The translations under genes and the position numbers were made by a program. The notes beneath the pieces were generated by a model. It was not told the origin of the DNA and made no database searches. It worked only from the letters and a program-made list of their open reading frames with translations. From Lautropia sp. (GTDB taxonomy: Bacteria > Pseudomonadota > Gammaproteobacteria > Burkholderiales > Burkholderiaceae_E), in contig JAUNAC010000004.1 in assembly GCA_030527825.1 (NCBI GenBank), positions 62,001 through 126,000 of the forward strand: a stretch of DNA of 64,000 nucleotides. The letters are read 5' to 3'. Below, one piece after another: positions 17,325 to 26,828 of this stretch. Every line of letters starts with the position of its first letter. Within the stretch, counting starts at the first letter, position 1.

Positions 17325-20300
17325 TCAATTCCTGCAGCAGGACTGTTCGAGGTCATCCTGTTTCGCCAGCGCAGTCTCCAGCTTCGGCAGCCAGGTGTGC
17401 AGGGCGACCTCGCCGGGCATGTGGGCATGCAGGCTGGGAACGTCATGCACGGTGAGGTGTGCGGCCCAGGGCTGCCACATCCAGGGGTGCAGGCTCTCGC
17501 CCGCGTGGTCGAGGGCCGCACGGAAATACAGCAGCTCGCCGTCATAGCGCTGATGATGGTGTGCTTTGACCAGCTGGTTGCTGTTACTGACGGCCTCGAA
17601 GATGCCGTGCAGCTGGGTATCGGTCAGTTCACCCAGCGGGTGTTTGTTGGCCCGCAGGAAGCCGATCACCCGTTCGCGGGTGAGCGGGCCCTGCGCAGCG
17701 AGTGCATCGGGATCCTGACCGGCGATGTGAAGGATGGCGCGCCAGACGTCATGGGTCTCGGCGGGCGCACGGTCGCGCCAGGCGTCGGCCGGATAGGCGT
17801 CAAGGAGGCAGGTCACGCCCACCCGGGACTGCCGGGCTTTCAGCTGGCAGGCGATCTCCTGCACCAGAATGCCACCGGTGGACCAGCCCAGTAGATGGTA
17901 GGGCCCTTCGGGTTGCAGCTGCTGGAGCAGGTCGGCATAGTGGGCGGCCAGGGTCCGCAGGTTCTCGAAACGCGAGTGTTCGTTGCTCAGGGCCGGCGAC
18001 TGGATGCCGATCACGGGCCGGTCGCCGGCGAGCCGTCGTGCCAGCAGGCCGTAGCACCAGGCCAGGCCGCCGGCCGGATGGATGCAAAAGAGTGCTGGAG
18101 GTTGTTGGTGGCAGTCGGCGCTCCGGGCAGGCTGCTGTCGCTGCGCAGAGCCGGAGGGGGGGGCCGCCATCCGATCTGCCGAGAGTTGGATATCACCCCG
18201 CAGCCGGAAGATGGGTCCGAAGCCAGCGGCCTGGGCATCGACGTTACGCCGCAGCAGGCGCTCGATCCAGGCAGCCAGATGGCCCACTTCCGGGTGTTCG
18301 AAGACCGCGCCCAGGGTCAGCTCCGCGCCGGTCATGTCACGTAGTCGTGCGGCCAGGCGGGTGGCCAGCAGTGAGTGGCCGCCCAATGCGAAGAAATCGT
18401 CCTCCAGTCCGGGCGGTTCGGGCAGACCCAGGATATCGGCAAAGGTGGTGGCTACCTGCTTTTCCAGCGGACTGCGGGCTGGCGTGCGGCCATGTGCAGC
18501 AAACACGGGGGCGGGCAGGGCCTTGCGGTCAAGCTTGCCACTGCTGCCGATCGGCAGTGTCGACAGAAGGATCACGACTGACGGCACCATGGCAGCGGGC
18601 AGCAGTGCCCGGGCGTGATCGAGGAGCTCGCCGGCTAGGGGGTCATCATGGATCAGGCGAACGCTGCTGTCTGTGGGCTGGCTGCCGGAGGCCGCGATCT
18701 GGCCATCTGCGCAGGCGCGGCCGCTGGACGGCGTGTTGGTGCCGGCCGGTTGCCGCTCGGCACCGGGCTGGGGAACCACATAGGCGACCAGATGCTGGCT
18801 GTTGGCATGATCGCTGCGGGCCAGTACCGCGACCTGTCGGCAGCGTGGGTGAGTGCCGAGTGCCGCTTCGATTTCTCCGAGTTCGATGCGCTGGCCGCGC
18901 AGTTTCACCTGATGATCCAGACGGCCACGGTATTCCACGGCGCCATCGGGCCGCCAGCGCGCCAGATCACCGCTGTCGTAGAGGCGCAGCGGCATGGCCG
19001 GCGCGGTCTCCGGGTTTGGTCGGGCTGCGTCGGTGCAAAAGCCCGGATGGGTGATGAACCGGGCGGCCGTCAGGTCGGGGCGCCCCAGATAGCCGTCGGC
19101 GAGCTGGCGGCCGCTCAGATACAGGGTGCCGGTCACGCCCGGTGGCACGGGACGCAGGCATTCGTCCAGGATATGCAGGCCGGTGTTCCAGACGGGGAAG
19201 CCGATCGGTACCGGATCGCTGCGATCGTCGCGGTCGGCTGGCCAGGCGCTGACATCAACGGCGGCTTCGGTGGGGCCGTACAGATTGTGCAGGGCCGATG
19301 AAATCCGGGCGTGGAAACGGTCGCGCAGGGTTGCCGGCAGGGCTTCGCCGCTGCAGAACACGGCGGTCATCTGCAGGCCCTGGCTGAGCGGCTCGTCGAG
19401 GAAGGCGGAGAGCATCGAGGGAACGAAGTGGGCCACATCCACGGCCTCGCGCCGGATCAGGCTGGCCAGTGCCTGTGGGTCACGGTGCAGACCGGGCTCG
19501 GCCACGACCAGGGCGGCGCCGCACAGCATGGGCAGGAACAGCTCCCAGACCGAGACATCAAAGGTATAGGGGGTTTTTTGCAGGAAGCGGTGTGCGGGCC
19601 CGAAGTCATAGTGTGCCCGCATCCAGAGCAGGCGGTTGACGATGGCCCGGTGGCTGATGACCACCCCTTTGGGGTCACCGGTGCTGCCGGAGGTATATAT
19701 CACGTAGGCAGGATCAGCAGGCTGGACGGCGGGCAGTTCGATGGCGGCCAATGTGTCGGCGAGGGGGGCCGCGGTGCCGCTGCTCCGGCTGGGGGCTTCG
19801 CGGGCGAACAGATGCTCAACGTCGACAGGTGTTGTCGCCGCGTCGTCGACCAGCAGGGCGCCCGTCTCCTTGGTAACCACGGTGGCGGATGGCCGGGCGG
19901 CGGTGAGAATGCGCTGGATGCGGGCTGCCGGCTGTTCGATATCAAGCGGCAGGTAGGCCGCGCCGGCGCGCTGGATGGCGTGCAGGGTCATGACCATCCG
20001 TGGGCTGCGTGGGAGCGCCACCGCGACAATGTCGCGCGGTCTTACGCCCATCTGCACCAGCTGGCGAGCAGCGCGTTTCACCTGGGTGTCGAAGGCGGCA
20101 AAGTCGAGGTGCTCATCCTGCATGCGCAGCGCCTCACGTGTCCGATGCGCCAGGCAGGCGTCCTGCACCAGGGCGACAAGGGTGGTATCGGGGACGGGAT
20201 GGGCAGTATCGTTGACCTGCTGGGTCCAGTGTTTCAGCTCCTGGCCATGCAGCGTCTGCACCGGGCGCAGGGTCTCGGCGGACAGGGCTGCCTGCAGGAA

Positions 20301-21602
20301 AGCCAGGAGGCGTGGGGGATGCAGCCGGATTTCCTCCGCGGTATACAGGCGCGGATTGGCTTCGATTTGCAGGCGCATGCCACCGGCATCGGGTGTAGCC
20401 CGGACATTGATGTTGAAATCCTCCACGGGACCGGTACTGAAGACGGTCTGACTGGCGTCCAGGCCGACCTGCCGGTAGGGGGCATCGAAGGGCAGGATGT
20501 TGAGCAGGGGGCCGTGGATCCGTCCCTGGCCACCGGGCCGGCCCAGATCGCGGCGCATCTGCTCGCTGCGGTAGCGTCCGTGACGACGGGCGGATTTGAG
20601 TTTGCGGGCGCCTTCGATGAGCAGCGTGTCAAGGGGTCGATCCTGATCCAGCTCCAGTACCAGGGGCACGATGTTCATCACGGTTGCGACGCTGCGCGCG
20701 CTGGCGTTACCCAGCCGCCCCATCCAGGGGACGCCCGGCACCACCGGCTGCTGGCCGATGTGGCGCTGGACATAGGCGGCGAGGAACAGGGTCAGTATGT
20801 CCGGCCAGCTCACCAGCGTCTGCTGCGCGCGCTGCCGCAGCGTTTGCAGCAGCGTCTCGGGGACATTGATTTCGGCGTGCAGGGCATGGTCAGCGGTGGC
20901 TAGACTGCGTTCGGCCAGACTGCTGATGCCATCGAGGGGGGCCAGCTGCTCTTTCCAGAAGGCGGCATCCGCCTGACGCTGGGAGCTGGTGCGATAGTGG
21001 GCGTCATCGGCGACCACCGCCGCAAAGGATGTCAGGGGTCGGCCGCTGCCCGCAGTGCCGGCCAGCGCTTCGTAGTGCTGCATGGCCCGCTGTTCGATCA
21101 GCGCCATGCCATAGCCATCGGCGGCCAGATGGTGGACACGCTGGTACCAGAGTACCCCGGCACCTGCTGACTGAGTTCCGGGCTGCGCGCTGAACTGGAT
21201 CAGTATGTACCGCGCCAGAGGCATGGCGGTTGGGTCAATGGCTGTGCGCAGATCCTCCTGCATCCGGCGCGAGGCTTCGGCACGGCCGGCAGGGCTATCG
21301 GGCAGTGTCAGCCGCTCCAGTCTGGGGCGACGAGCCGCATCGAAGTACTGACGGGGGCCGTCGGCGGTGTCCAGAAAGGCCAGTGACAGTGCATCGGCTT
21401 CGCGCAGCGTGTGCTCAATGGCGATCGCCAGGCGCTCGATGTCCACGGTGCCATGGATGTCGGTGCAGTGGCCGGTATTGAAGATGGGGTTGCGCGGGTC
21501 GAGCCGCTGAGCGTACCAGAGCCCTTCCTGGGCTTCGGTGAGTGGTACGGCCCGTGCAGGGCTGTCCATCGGAGGCAGGGAGGAGGAGGCGTCGGATGTC
21601 AT
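17325..21602 (-). CDS. entF: EntF-like siderophore synthetase (C-A-T-TE), serine-activating
   Basis: The 1425-residue protein has full EntF architecture. The condensation domain has its active site HHLAADG at about 156. The adenylation domain has IYTSGSTGDPKG (about 634), FDVSVWELF (about 679), NLYGPTEAA and SGKLDRKAL. The carrier domain has GGHSLL, with the phosphopantetheine Ser near 1077. The thioesterase has HPAGG and the nucleophile in GWSTGG (about 1237), and probably the catalytic His in HAHMPG. Hand alignment to GrsA gives the pocket code D-V-W-H-F-S-L-V-D-K, which I recall as the serine code of E. coli EntF. It would join DHB to serine and release or cyclise the ester. It is the last gene of the leftward block. 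Confidence 0.93.
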   Translation of the reverse strand: MTSDASSSLPPMDSPARAVPLTEAQEGLWYAQRLDPRNPIFNTGHCTDIHGTVDIERLAIAIEHTLREADALSLAFLDTADGPRQYFDAARRPRLERLTLPDSPAGRAEASRRMQEDLRTAIDPTAMPLARYILIQFSAQPGTQSAGAGVLWYQRVHHLAADGYGMALIEQRAMQHYEALAGTAGSGRPLTSFAAVVADDAHYRTSSQRQADAAFWKEQLAPLDGISSLAERSLATADHALHAEINVPETLLQTLRQRAQQTLVSWPDILTLFLAAYVQRHIGQQPVVPGVPWMGRLGNASARSVATVMNIVPLVLELDQDRPLDTLLIEGARKLKSARRHGRYRSEQMRRDLGRPGGQGRIHGPLLNILPFDAPYRQVGLDASQTVFSTGPVEDFNINVRATPDAGGMRLQIEANPRLYTAEEIRLHPPRLLAFLQAALSAETLRPVQTLHGQELKHWTQQVNDTAHPVPDTTLVALVQDACLAHRTREALRMQDEHLDFAAFDTQVKRAARQLVQMGVRPRDIVAVALPRSPRMVMTLHAIQRAGAAYLPLDIEQPAARIQRILTAARPSATVVTKETGALLVDDAATTPVDVEHLFAREAPSRSSGTAAPLADTLAAIELPAVQPADPAYVIYTSGSTGDPKGVVISHRAIVNRLLWMRAHYDFGPAHRFLQKTPYTFDVSVWELFLPMLCGAALVVAEPGLHRDPQALASLIRREAVDVAHFVPSMLSAFLDEPLSQGLQMTAVFCSGEALPATLRDRFHARISSALHNLYGPTEAAVDVSAWPADRDDRSDPVPIGFPVWNTGLHILDECLRPVPPGVTGTLYLSGRQLADGYLGRPDLTAARFITHPGFCTDAARPNPETAPAMPLRLYDSGDLARWRPDGAVEYRGRLDHQVKLRGQRIELGEIEAALGTHPRCRQVAVLARSDHANSQHLVAYVVPQPGAERQPAGTNTPSSGRACADGQIAASGSQPTDSSVRLIHDDPLAGELLDHARALLPAAMVPSVVILLSTLPIGSSGKLDRKALPAPVFAAHGRTPARSPLEKQVATTFADILGLPEPPGLEDDFFALGGHSLLATRLAARLRDMTGAELTLGAVFEHPEVGHLAAWIERLLRRNVDAQAAGFGPIFRLRGDIQLSADRMAAPPSGSAQRQQPARSADCHQQPPALFCIHPAGGLAWCYGLLARRLAGDRPVIGIQSPALSNEHSRFENLRTLAAHYADLLQQLQPEGPYHLLGWSTGGILVQEIACQLKARQSRVGVTCLLDAYPADAWRDRAPAETHDVWRAILHIAGQDPDALAAQGPLTRERVIGFLRANKHPLGELTDTQLHGIFEAVSNSNQLVKAHHHQRYDGELLYFRAALDHAGESLHPWMWQPWAAHLTVHDVPSLHAHMPGEVALHTWLPKLETALAKQDDLEQSCCRN

Positions 21603-21719
21603 TGCACGCGACTCGTCGGTTCGGCAAAGGGATAGGCACAGCCAGTCCAGCGGCGGCCAGATGCACAGGCCGACAGACAGGCTGTCTGGGGAAGGGGGAG
21701 GGGCAGAAGAAAGGCGTCG

Positions 21720-21959
21720 TCAGCCTTTTTTGCTACCTTCCTGGATGAGCTTCCACCAGTGAGCCAGCGTTGGCTCCAGTGCCATTTCTGAAAAATCCAG
21801 GCGGGCACCGGCGGTCTGCCAGCGGCTGGCCAGTGTCATGGCCCGCATCGAATCCAGTCCGAGGTCGAGGAGGTTGTCATCGTCATGGATATTGGCCGGA
21901 TCCTCGAGCAGGGTCCGTGCCAGATCCTCTCGCATCTGTTCGAGCGTGAGAGTGCTCAT
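21720..21959 (-). CDS. Free-standing aryl carrier protein (EntB C-terminal-like)
   Basis: This 79-residue protein corresponds to the aryl carrier domain that in enterobactin systems is fused to isochorismatase (EntB). The phosphopantetheine site is LGLDSMRAM, and the end EPTLAHWWKL is typical of EntB-type carriers. It would accept the aryl-adenylate from the adjacent ligase and present it to the condensation domain of the synthetase. Its ATG overlaps the ligase stop codon by four bases, so translation is probably coupled. The isochorismatase half is absent here. Confidence 0.9.
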   Translation of the reverse strand: MSTLTLEQMREDLARTLLEDPANIHDDDNLLDLGLDSMRAMTLASRWQTAGARLDFSEMALEPTLAHWWKLIQEGSKKG

Positions 21960-23590
21960 GCCTTGTCATCCAGTTGAGCGCGCAGGTGTGCCCGCAGGGC
22001 CTTGCGGCTCAGCTTCAGCGCGGCAGTTTCCACGAAATGATCGACGAAAATGAACTGGTCAGGCACCTTGAAGTCTGCCAGTCCCTGGGCACGGATCCAT
22101 TTCTTCAATTCTACCGGTCTTGGACGCACGCCCCGCGCGATGATGAAGGCGCAGCTGCGCTCGCCGAGGAACTCATCGGGTACCGAGACGACGGCAGCAT
22201 CGTAGACCTGGGGGTGGGCCATGAGATGATTTTCAATCTCCTCGGCCGAAATCTTTTCACCGGCACGGTTAATGTGGTCGCCGGCACGGCCCTGCACAAT
22301 CAGGTGGCCACTGGCCGTGCGACGCACTATGTCGCCGGTGCGGTAATACCCTTCATGGTTGAATGAGCGCTCATTGGCAGCCGGATTGTTGTAGTAGGCC
22401 CTCAGGGTATAGGGGCCTCGTGTCAGGAGGTTGCCGCTCTGGCCTTCGGGGACGGGGCGATCCTCGTCGTCGACGATGAGAATTTCGTCATCCGGACTGA
22501 TCGGACGTCCTTGGGTCTGAATGATGGTGTCGGCATCATCGTCGAGTCGCGTATAGTTGACCAGTCCCTCGGCCATGCCGAAGACCTGTTGCAGGGTGGC
22601 TCCGAGTGTTGGCGCCACACGCCGGGCGACTTCCGGAATCAGCTTCGCACCGCCGACCTGGATCACCTTCAGGCTGGAGAGGTCGAAGAGGGTAGTGGTG
22701 GCAGCCTCCAGCCAGAGCAGCAGCAGAGGTGGCACCAGCGAGGTGTCAGTTACCTTTTCGGTGGCGATGAGCTCGAAGCAGGTCTCGGGAGCGGGCGTTG
22801 TGGCCAGCACCACACGACCACTGGCGTAGAGGGTGCCGAGAAAGCCTGGGGAACTCATCGGGAAGTTGTGCGCCATTGGCAGGGCGCACAGATAGACGCT
22901 TTCGGCGTCTAGCCCGCAAATGCGGGCGCTCTCGCGCAGCGTGTAGATGTAGTCGTCGTGCGTGCGGGGGATGAGCTTGGATAGCCCGGTGCTGCCGCCG
23001 GATATCTGGAAGAAGGCCGTGTCCTCGCCGTTCACATCCGTAGCAGGCAGATCGTCCCCGCTGGTGGCCGCCAGGCGGGCCAGCGGAACATGGCGACCGG
23101 GGTCGCCCCGGCTGACGATAACCTGTTGCACCTGAGGACAGCGTGCCTGCAGCTCCGTGCCGAGTATCCGGTAGTCAAATCCCCCCCAGTCCCCGGCACA
23201 GACATAGGCCCGTGCATCACCGGTGTTGGCAAAGTGCGCAATCTCGGCGATACGATGTGCCGGCAGGGCGTACAGTGGGATGATGCCGACACGGAACATG
23301 CCAAAAATCACACTGACGAATTCGGGTAAATTCGGCAGATGGATGATGACCCGGTCACCACGTTTCAGGCCACTGGCCAGCAGGCCGGCACCGATGGCGG
23401 AGGCCCGCCGGTCGAGGTCTGCATAGCTGATGCGTTCGTCCGAACCTACCACGGCGATGCGATCTGGATGAGCCTGGGCACGGTCCCGGAGCCAGGCACC
23501 GAAAGTTTCGCCTCGCCAGTAGCCGGCAGCACGGTAGCGATGGGCAAGTGCTTCGGGCCATGGCTGGTGCAGCCGGATCGGATCACTCAT
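21956..23590 (-). CDS. entE: 2,3-dihydroxybenzoate-AMP ligase (EntE/DhbE type)
   Basis: The enzyme activates an aryl acid with ATP and loads it on the carrier protein. [16 protein letters not shown] (about 193-208) is the P-loop motif of the aryl-acid ligases. HNFPMSSPG near 235-243 keeps Ser where salicylate enzymes have Cys, and [11 protein letters not shown] keeps Val, so DHB is favoured over salicylate. YRTGDIVRR and [16 protein letters not shown] are the remaining core motifs. The ATG at 23590 gives the standard EntE N-terminus ([16 protein letters not shown]), but no Shine-Dalgarno sequence precedes it, because a Fur-like box occupies that position. Confidence 0.93.
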   Translation of the reverse strand: MSDPIRLHQPWPEALAHRYRAAGYWRGETFGAWLRDRAQAHPDRIAVVGSDERISYADLDRRASAIGAGLLASGLKRGDRVIIHLPNLPEFVSVIFGMFRVGIIPLYALPAHRIAEIAHFANTGDARAYVCAGDWGGFDYRILGTELQARCPQVQQVIVSRGDPGRHVPLARLAATSGDDLPATDVNGEDTAFFQISGGSTGLSKLIPRTHDDYIYTLRESARICGLDAESVYLCALPMAHNFPMSSPGFLGTLYASGRVVLATTPAPETCFELIATEKVTDTSLVPPLLLLWLEAATTTLFDLSSLKVIQVGGAKLIPEVARRVAPTLGATLQQVFGMAEGLVNYTRLDDDADTIIQTQGRPISPDDEILIVDDEDRPVPEGQSGNLLTRGPYTLRAYYNNPAANERSFNHEGYYRTGDIVRRTASGHLIVQGRAGDHINRAGEKISAEEIENHLMAHPQVYDAAVVSVPDEFLGERSCAFIIARGVRPRPVELKKWIRAQGLADFKVPDQFIFVDHFVETAALKLSRKALRAHLRAQLDDKA

Positions 23591-23591
23591 G

Positions 23592-23610
23592 GGTAATCAT
23601 TATCAGTCAA
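23592..23610 (-). promoter_or_regulatory. Fur-box-like operator at the entE start
   Basis: On the minus strand the 19 bases contain the core TGATAATGATTA and match the 19-base Fur consensus at 13 positions by my count. It ends one base before the entE ATG. It includes GATAAT, which could serve as a -10 element. Confidence 0.6.
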
Positions 23611-23656
23611 GAATGTGGCCGTGAGTGTAGCACCGATGATGAATTCGATCCTTTGC

Positions 23657-24904
23657 TCAGGGCCGCAGATCCACCAGATAGGTGCCGCTCAGTGGGACAG
23701 CCAGAAACCGCTGGTTGATTTCGTCCAGCGTGTGGCGAGCCGTGTCCTTTGGCACACGTGCAGGATGGATCCATCCTGCCAGCGCTTCGATGAATATGAC
23801 GTGTAATGGCGAGTCGTTAAAGGCGTGCCAGATGCCATAAGCCTTCCCATCACGGACGGCAGGCAGGGCAGTCAGCCGGTTGCTGTCGATGATGCGTTGC
23901 AGGCTGGCCCGTGCCGCGTTTGTGTCTGCGCCGGCGCCAATAATCAGCCCCTCGGTATGACGCTTTCCAGAGCCTGTGCCAGTGGCGATATAGACCTGTG
24001 GATTGCGGCTGTTGACGTATTCGAAACTCAGTCGGCCAGTATTAGTTTTAAGTACATCGGCACCGATATTATGGCCGCCGGCATATTGAATCATTTCGTT
24101 GAAGGTTCCCTGGCCAGGCGAGTTGCAGCAATCGGTGCTGCCGGCATGGGCGTGCAGAAATACCGGGGGGCGATCCTGATCCGACAGTCCAGCCAGTTGC
24201 CGGGCCACCGCGGCCATGTGGGCTTTGTAGAAGGAGATGAATTTTTCCGTGCGGTCAGGCTGGCCAATGGCTGCTCCGAGCGCCTGCAGACTGGGGACGG
24301 TGTTCTCCAGTGGCCTGATGAAAAAATCCACCACCAGTACCGGAACACCGGCTGCCGCAAACCGTTTCATCAGCAACGAATCATTGACACTCTGTTTGTC
24401 AGTGCCGCCAGCAAAGCGAGCAGTCAACACCACCAGATCGGGGCGCAGTGCCAGCGCTTCCTCGACGGAAAAGCTGTCTGCGGTGTGTCTGCCCACCAGC
24501 GGTACCTTGGCAAGGGCAGGAAAACGGGTCAGATATTGCCGGTATTCGTGGGCGAAGGAAGTCCTGAATTCATCAGACCAGCCTGCCAGGATTGATACCG
24601 GATCGGGAGTAAGCAGAGCCATGACGGGCAGGTGCCGGGCCTGCGTCAGGATGATCCGCCGGGCCGGTGCCTTCAATGTTACCCGACGTCCCAGCACGTC
24701 GGTTACCGTGATGGGCCCCTGCGTGGCCTGCTGGTTGGCATGGGGCGAGGCGGAGGTCTGGGCGCTTATGCTGCTCAGTGGGAGCAGCAAGGTGAAAACG
24801 AGCAGCGTATGCAGCAGACGCCCCAGGGGTTGCAAGCGACTGGCGGCCGGCGCTTTGCTGGATCGAGGTCGGCGAAAATGGCGACAGGAAGGGAAAACAG
24901 CCAT
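23657..24904 (-). CDS. Iron-siderophore ABC transporter periplasmic binding protein
   Basis: The protein has 415 residues with a basic N-terminus and a hydrophobic signal segment (LLHTLLVFTLLLPLSSISA). The mature part has the BtuF/FepB-type pattern: ITVTDVLGRRVTLKAPARRI at the first strand, then EEALALRPDLVVL, and the long connecting helix around 210-240. It should bind a ferric siderophore in the periplasm and deliver it to the permease encoded two genes upstream. There is no lipobox. It sits between the ATPase (34 bases) and entE (66 bases) genes, which links uptake with synthesis. Confidence 0.88.
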   Translation of the reverse strand: MAVFPSCRHFRRPRSSKAPAASRLQPLGRLLHTLLVFTLLLPLSSISAQTSASPHANQQATQGPITVTDVLGRRVTLKAPARRIILTQARHLPVMALLTPDPVSILAGWSDEFRTSFAHEYRQYLTRFPALAKVPLVGRHTADSFSVEEALALRPDLVVLTARFAGGTDKQSVNDSLLMKRFAAAGVPVLVVDFFIRPLENTVPSLQALGAAIGQPDRTEKFISFYKAHMAAVARQLAGLSDQDRPPVFLHAHAGSTDCCNSPGQGTFNEMIQYAGGHNIGADVLKTNTGRLSFEYVNSRNPQVYIATGTGSGKRHTEGLIIGAGADTNAARASLQRIIDSNRLTALPAVRDGKAYGIWHAFNDSPLHVIFIEALAGWIHPARVPKDTARHTLDEINQRFLAVPLSGTYLVDLRP

Positions 24905-24938
24905 GGTGAATGAGTGAGTTATAGAGAGGGAAGGACGG

Positions 24939-25724
24939 TCATTGCGGCAGCTTCAGCAGACCATCAACGATCACCAGCGAGGTTCCATGGGAACAGCGCT
25001 CAACTCGCGCCTTGACCCCATAGCAGCTGGCCAGGGTCGCGGGTGTGATGACATCGGTCGGGATACCCTCGCCAAGCAGTTTACCGCTGCGGATCAGGAT
25101 ACAGCGGTCGCTATGGCGCAATGCGATGTTCAGATCATGCAGCACAATCAGGGTCGTCAAGCCTCCACCATGCGTCTCCTGCCGAAGAAGATCCATGACG
25201 TGGAACTGATAGTTCAGATCCAGTGCCGAAAGAGGCTCATCGAGTAGCAGCAGCTTGGGCCGGCGAATCAGGGCCTGCGCAATACCTACCAGCTGTTTCT
25301 GGCCACCGGAGAGCTGATCCAGATAGTGCATGGCCAGGTGCTCGATGCCGAGCCGCGCCAGTAGGGCCATGACGGCATCCAGCGTAACCTGCTCGGCTTC
25401 GGTCGTGAGTTTCGAGGCGCGTGCTGCGACAAGTACCGACTCCATAACACGCAGATGGACCGAGGCGGGCAATGACTGGGGTAGATAGACCACATGCCTG
25501 GAGCGTTCGCGGAAGTTCAGTGCGACCAGATCTGTCTGATTGAGGCGCACCCGTCCTTGTCTGAGAGGGAGCAGGCCCGACATGGCCTTCAGAAGCGTGG
25601 ACTTGCCGGTGCCGTTTGGGCCGAGTACAGCTGCCAGCTGTCCAGATGCAATGGGCGAGAGTGTGAGCCGGTCGATGATGCAGCGCCGGTGATAGGCCAC
25701 AGTGAGATCGTTCACTTCAAGCAT
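24939..25724 (-). CDS. Iron-siderophore ABC transporter ATPase (FecE/FepC type)
   Basis: The 261-residue protein has the Walker A motif GPNGTGKST, Q-loop YLPQSLP, signature LSGGQKQL, Walker B LLLLDEPLSALD and the switch His in IVLHDLNIAL. It energises the FecCD-type permease encoded 12 bases upstream. The spacing and order (permease, ATPase, binding protein) indicate one transcript. Confidence 0.93.
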   Translation of the reverse strand: MLEVNDLTVAYHRRCIIDRLTLSPIASGQLAAVLGPNGTGKSTLLKAMSGLLPLRQGRVRLNQTDLVALNFRERSRHVVYLPQSLPASVHLRVMESVLVAARASKLTTEAEQVTLDAVMALLARLGIEHLAMHYLDQLSGGQKQLVGIAQALIRRPKLLLLDEPLSALDLNYQFHVMDLLRQETHGGGLTTLIVLHDLNIALRHSDRCILIRSGKLLGEGIPTDVITPATLASCYGVKARVERCSHGTSLVIVDGLLKLPQ

Positions 25725-25736
25725 GCTGCATCTCCA

Positions 25737-26792
25737 TCAGCCAGCGCGTCGGCGCAGGATCACGGTCATAAAGAAGGGGACCCCCACCAGGGAGGTCACG
25801 ATGCCCACGGGAACAATGACGCCCGCGACAATGTTTTTGGAGGCGATGGAGGCCAGGGACAGAATCATGGCACCGAGCAGCGCGCTGCCCGGCAGGTAGA
25901 AGCGATGATCTTCCCCAAACAGACGGCGGGCAATATGTGGAGCGATTAACCCGATGAAACTGATGGTGCCCACCATGGAAACAGCCAGGGCGGCAAGGAA
26001 ACTGATCCGCAGCAGGGAGATCAGCCTCTGGCGTTTGACGTCGATGCCAAAGCTGATTGCCCGTTCCTCGCCCAGACGCAGCGCGGTCAGTTTCCAGGCA
26101 TCCCGCAGGCAGAGGGGCAGGATGAGTGCAAAGGCCAGCAGCATGCCACCTACCTTCAGCCAGGTCGCCCGTGACAGGCTGCCCATTGTCCAGAACACCA
26201 GATTTTGCAGATCTTCGGCGCTGGCAATGAACTGCATCAGGGAAACCAGGGCGTTGAAGGTGAAGACCAGTGCAATGCCCACCAGAACGGTTCCAGGCCC
26301 GCTCATGCCGCCCCAACGGCCAAGGGCATCCAGCAGCAGGGCGGAGAGAATGGCAAAGAGAAAGGCGTTGCCGGCTACAGCCCAGCCAGGGGGAAGCCCG
26401 GGCAGGCCCAGATCCAGCACCAGGGCTAGGGATGCCCCAAAGGCGGCTGCCGATGAAATGCCCAGGGTGAAAGGGCTGGCGAGCGGATTGGCCAGAATGG
26501 TCTGCATTTCGGCACCGGCCAGACCCAGACCCAGGCCAACGGCGACGGCCATTACCGCATAAGGCAGGCGGACATCCCAGACAATCACGACGGTGGTGGG
26601 ATCGGCCTGCCCGGGAGCAAACAGCGTGCGCAGCAGGGTCGACAGATCCAGCCCTGAGGGTCCCAACATGAAATCGGCCGCCAGCGATACGAGGATAATG
26701 ATTGCGATAACAAGCATCAGCAGCCAGCGCACGTTCAGCAGATGGCCATATTGCTGACTGACAGGACTGGCGGCAGGGGAGGGTGTCTCCAT
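25737..26792 (-). CDS. Iron-siderophore ABC transporter permease (FecCD type)
   Basis: This 351-residue integral membrane protein has about ten hydrophobic segments and the conserved FecCD features. AGAEMQTILANPLASPFTLG is near residue 95, FWTMGSLSRATW near 215, and FIGLIAPHIARRLFG (the region coupling to the ATPase) near 280. Only one permease gene is present, so the channel is probably a homodimer as in BtuC-type systems. The ATG at 26792 follows AGAAGGA. It is the first gene of the leftward block. Confidence 0.93.
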   Translation of the reverse strand: METPSPAASPVSQQYGHLLNVRWLLMLVIAIIILVSLAADFMLGPSGLDLSTLLRTLFAPGQADPTTVVIVWDVRLPYAVMAVAVGLGLGLAGAEMQTILANPLASPFTLGISSAAAFGASLALVLDLGLPGLPPGWAVAGNAFLFAILSALLLDALGRWGGMSGPGTVLVGIALVFTFNALVSLMQFIASAEDLQNLVFWTMGSLSRATWLKVGGMLLAFALILPLCLRDAWKLTALRLGEERAISFGIDVKRQRLISLLRISFLAALAVSMVGTISFIGLIAPHIARRLFGEDHRFYLPGSALLGAMILSLASIASKNIVAGVIVPVGIVTSLVGVPFFMTVILRRRAG

Positions 26793-26809
26793 CAGAAGCT
26801 ATCCTTCTG

Positions 26810-26828
26810 GCAAATGAGATACGTTATG
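26810..26828 (-). promoter_or_regulatory. Possible Fur box upstream of the siderophore uptake genes
   Basis: On the minus strand the sequence matches the 19-base Fur consensus at 12 positions by my count, with both outer half-sites (CATAA and CTCATT) recognisable. It lies 17 bases upstream of the permease start. The match is modest. Confidence 0.4.

Noticed and set aside
19311-20903. Open frame of 530 codons on the plus strand
   Set aside because: It is antisense to the EntF-like synthetase and has low-complexity Gly/Gln/His content typical of a mirror frame.
21956-23590. Salicylate-AMP ligase (YbtE/PchD type) as the function
   Set aside because: The pocket segment keeps Ser in HNFPMSS and Val in EGLVNYTR; salicylate enzymes usually carry Cys and Leu there.
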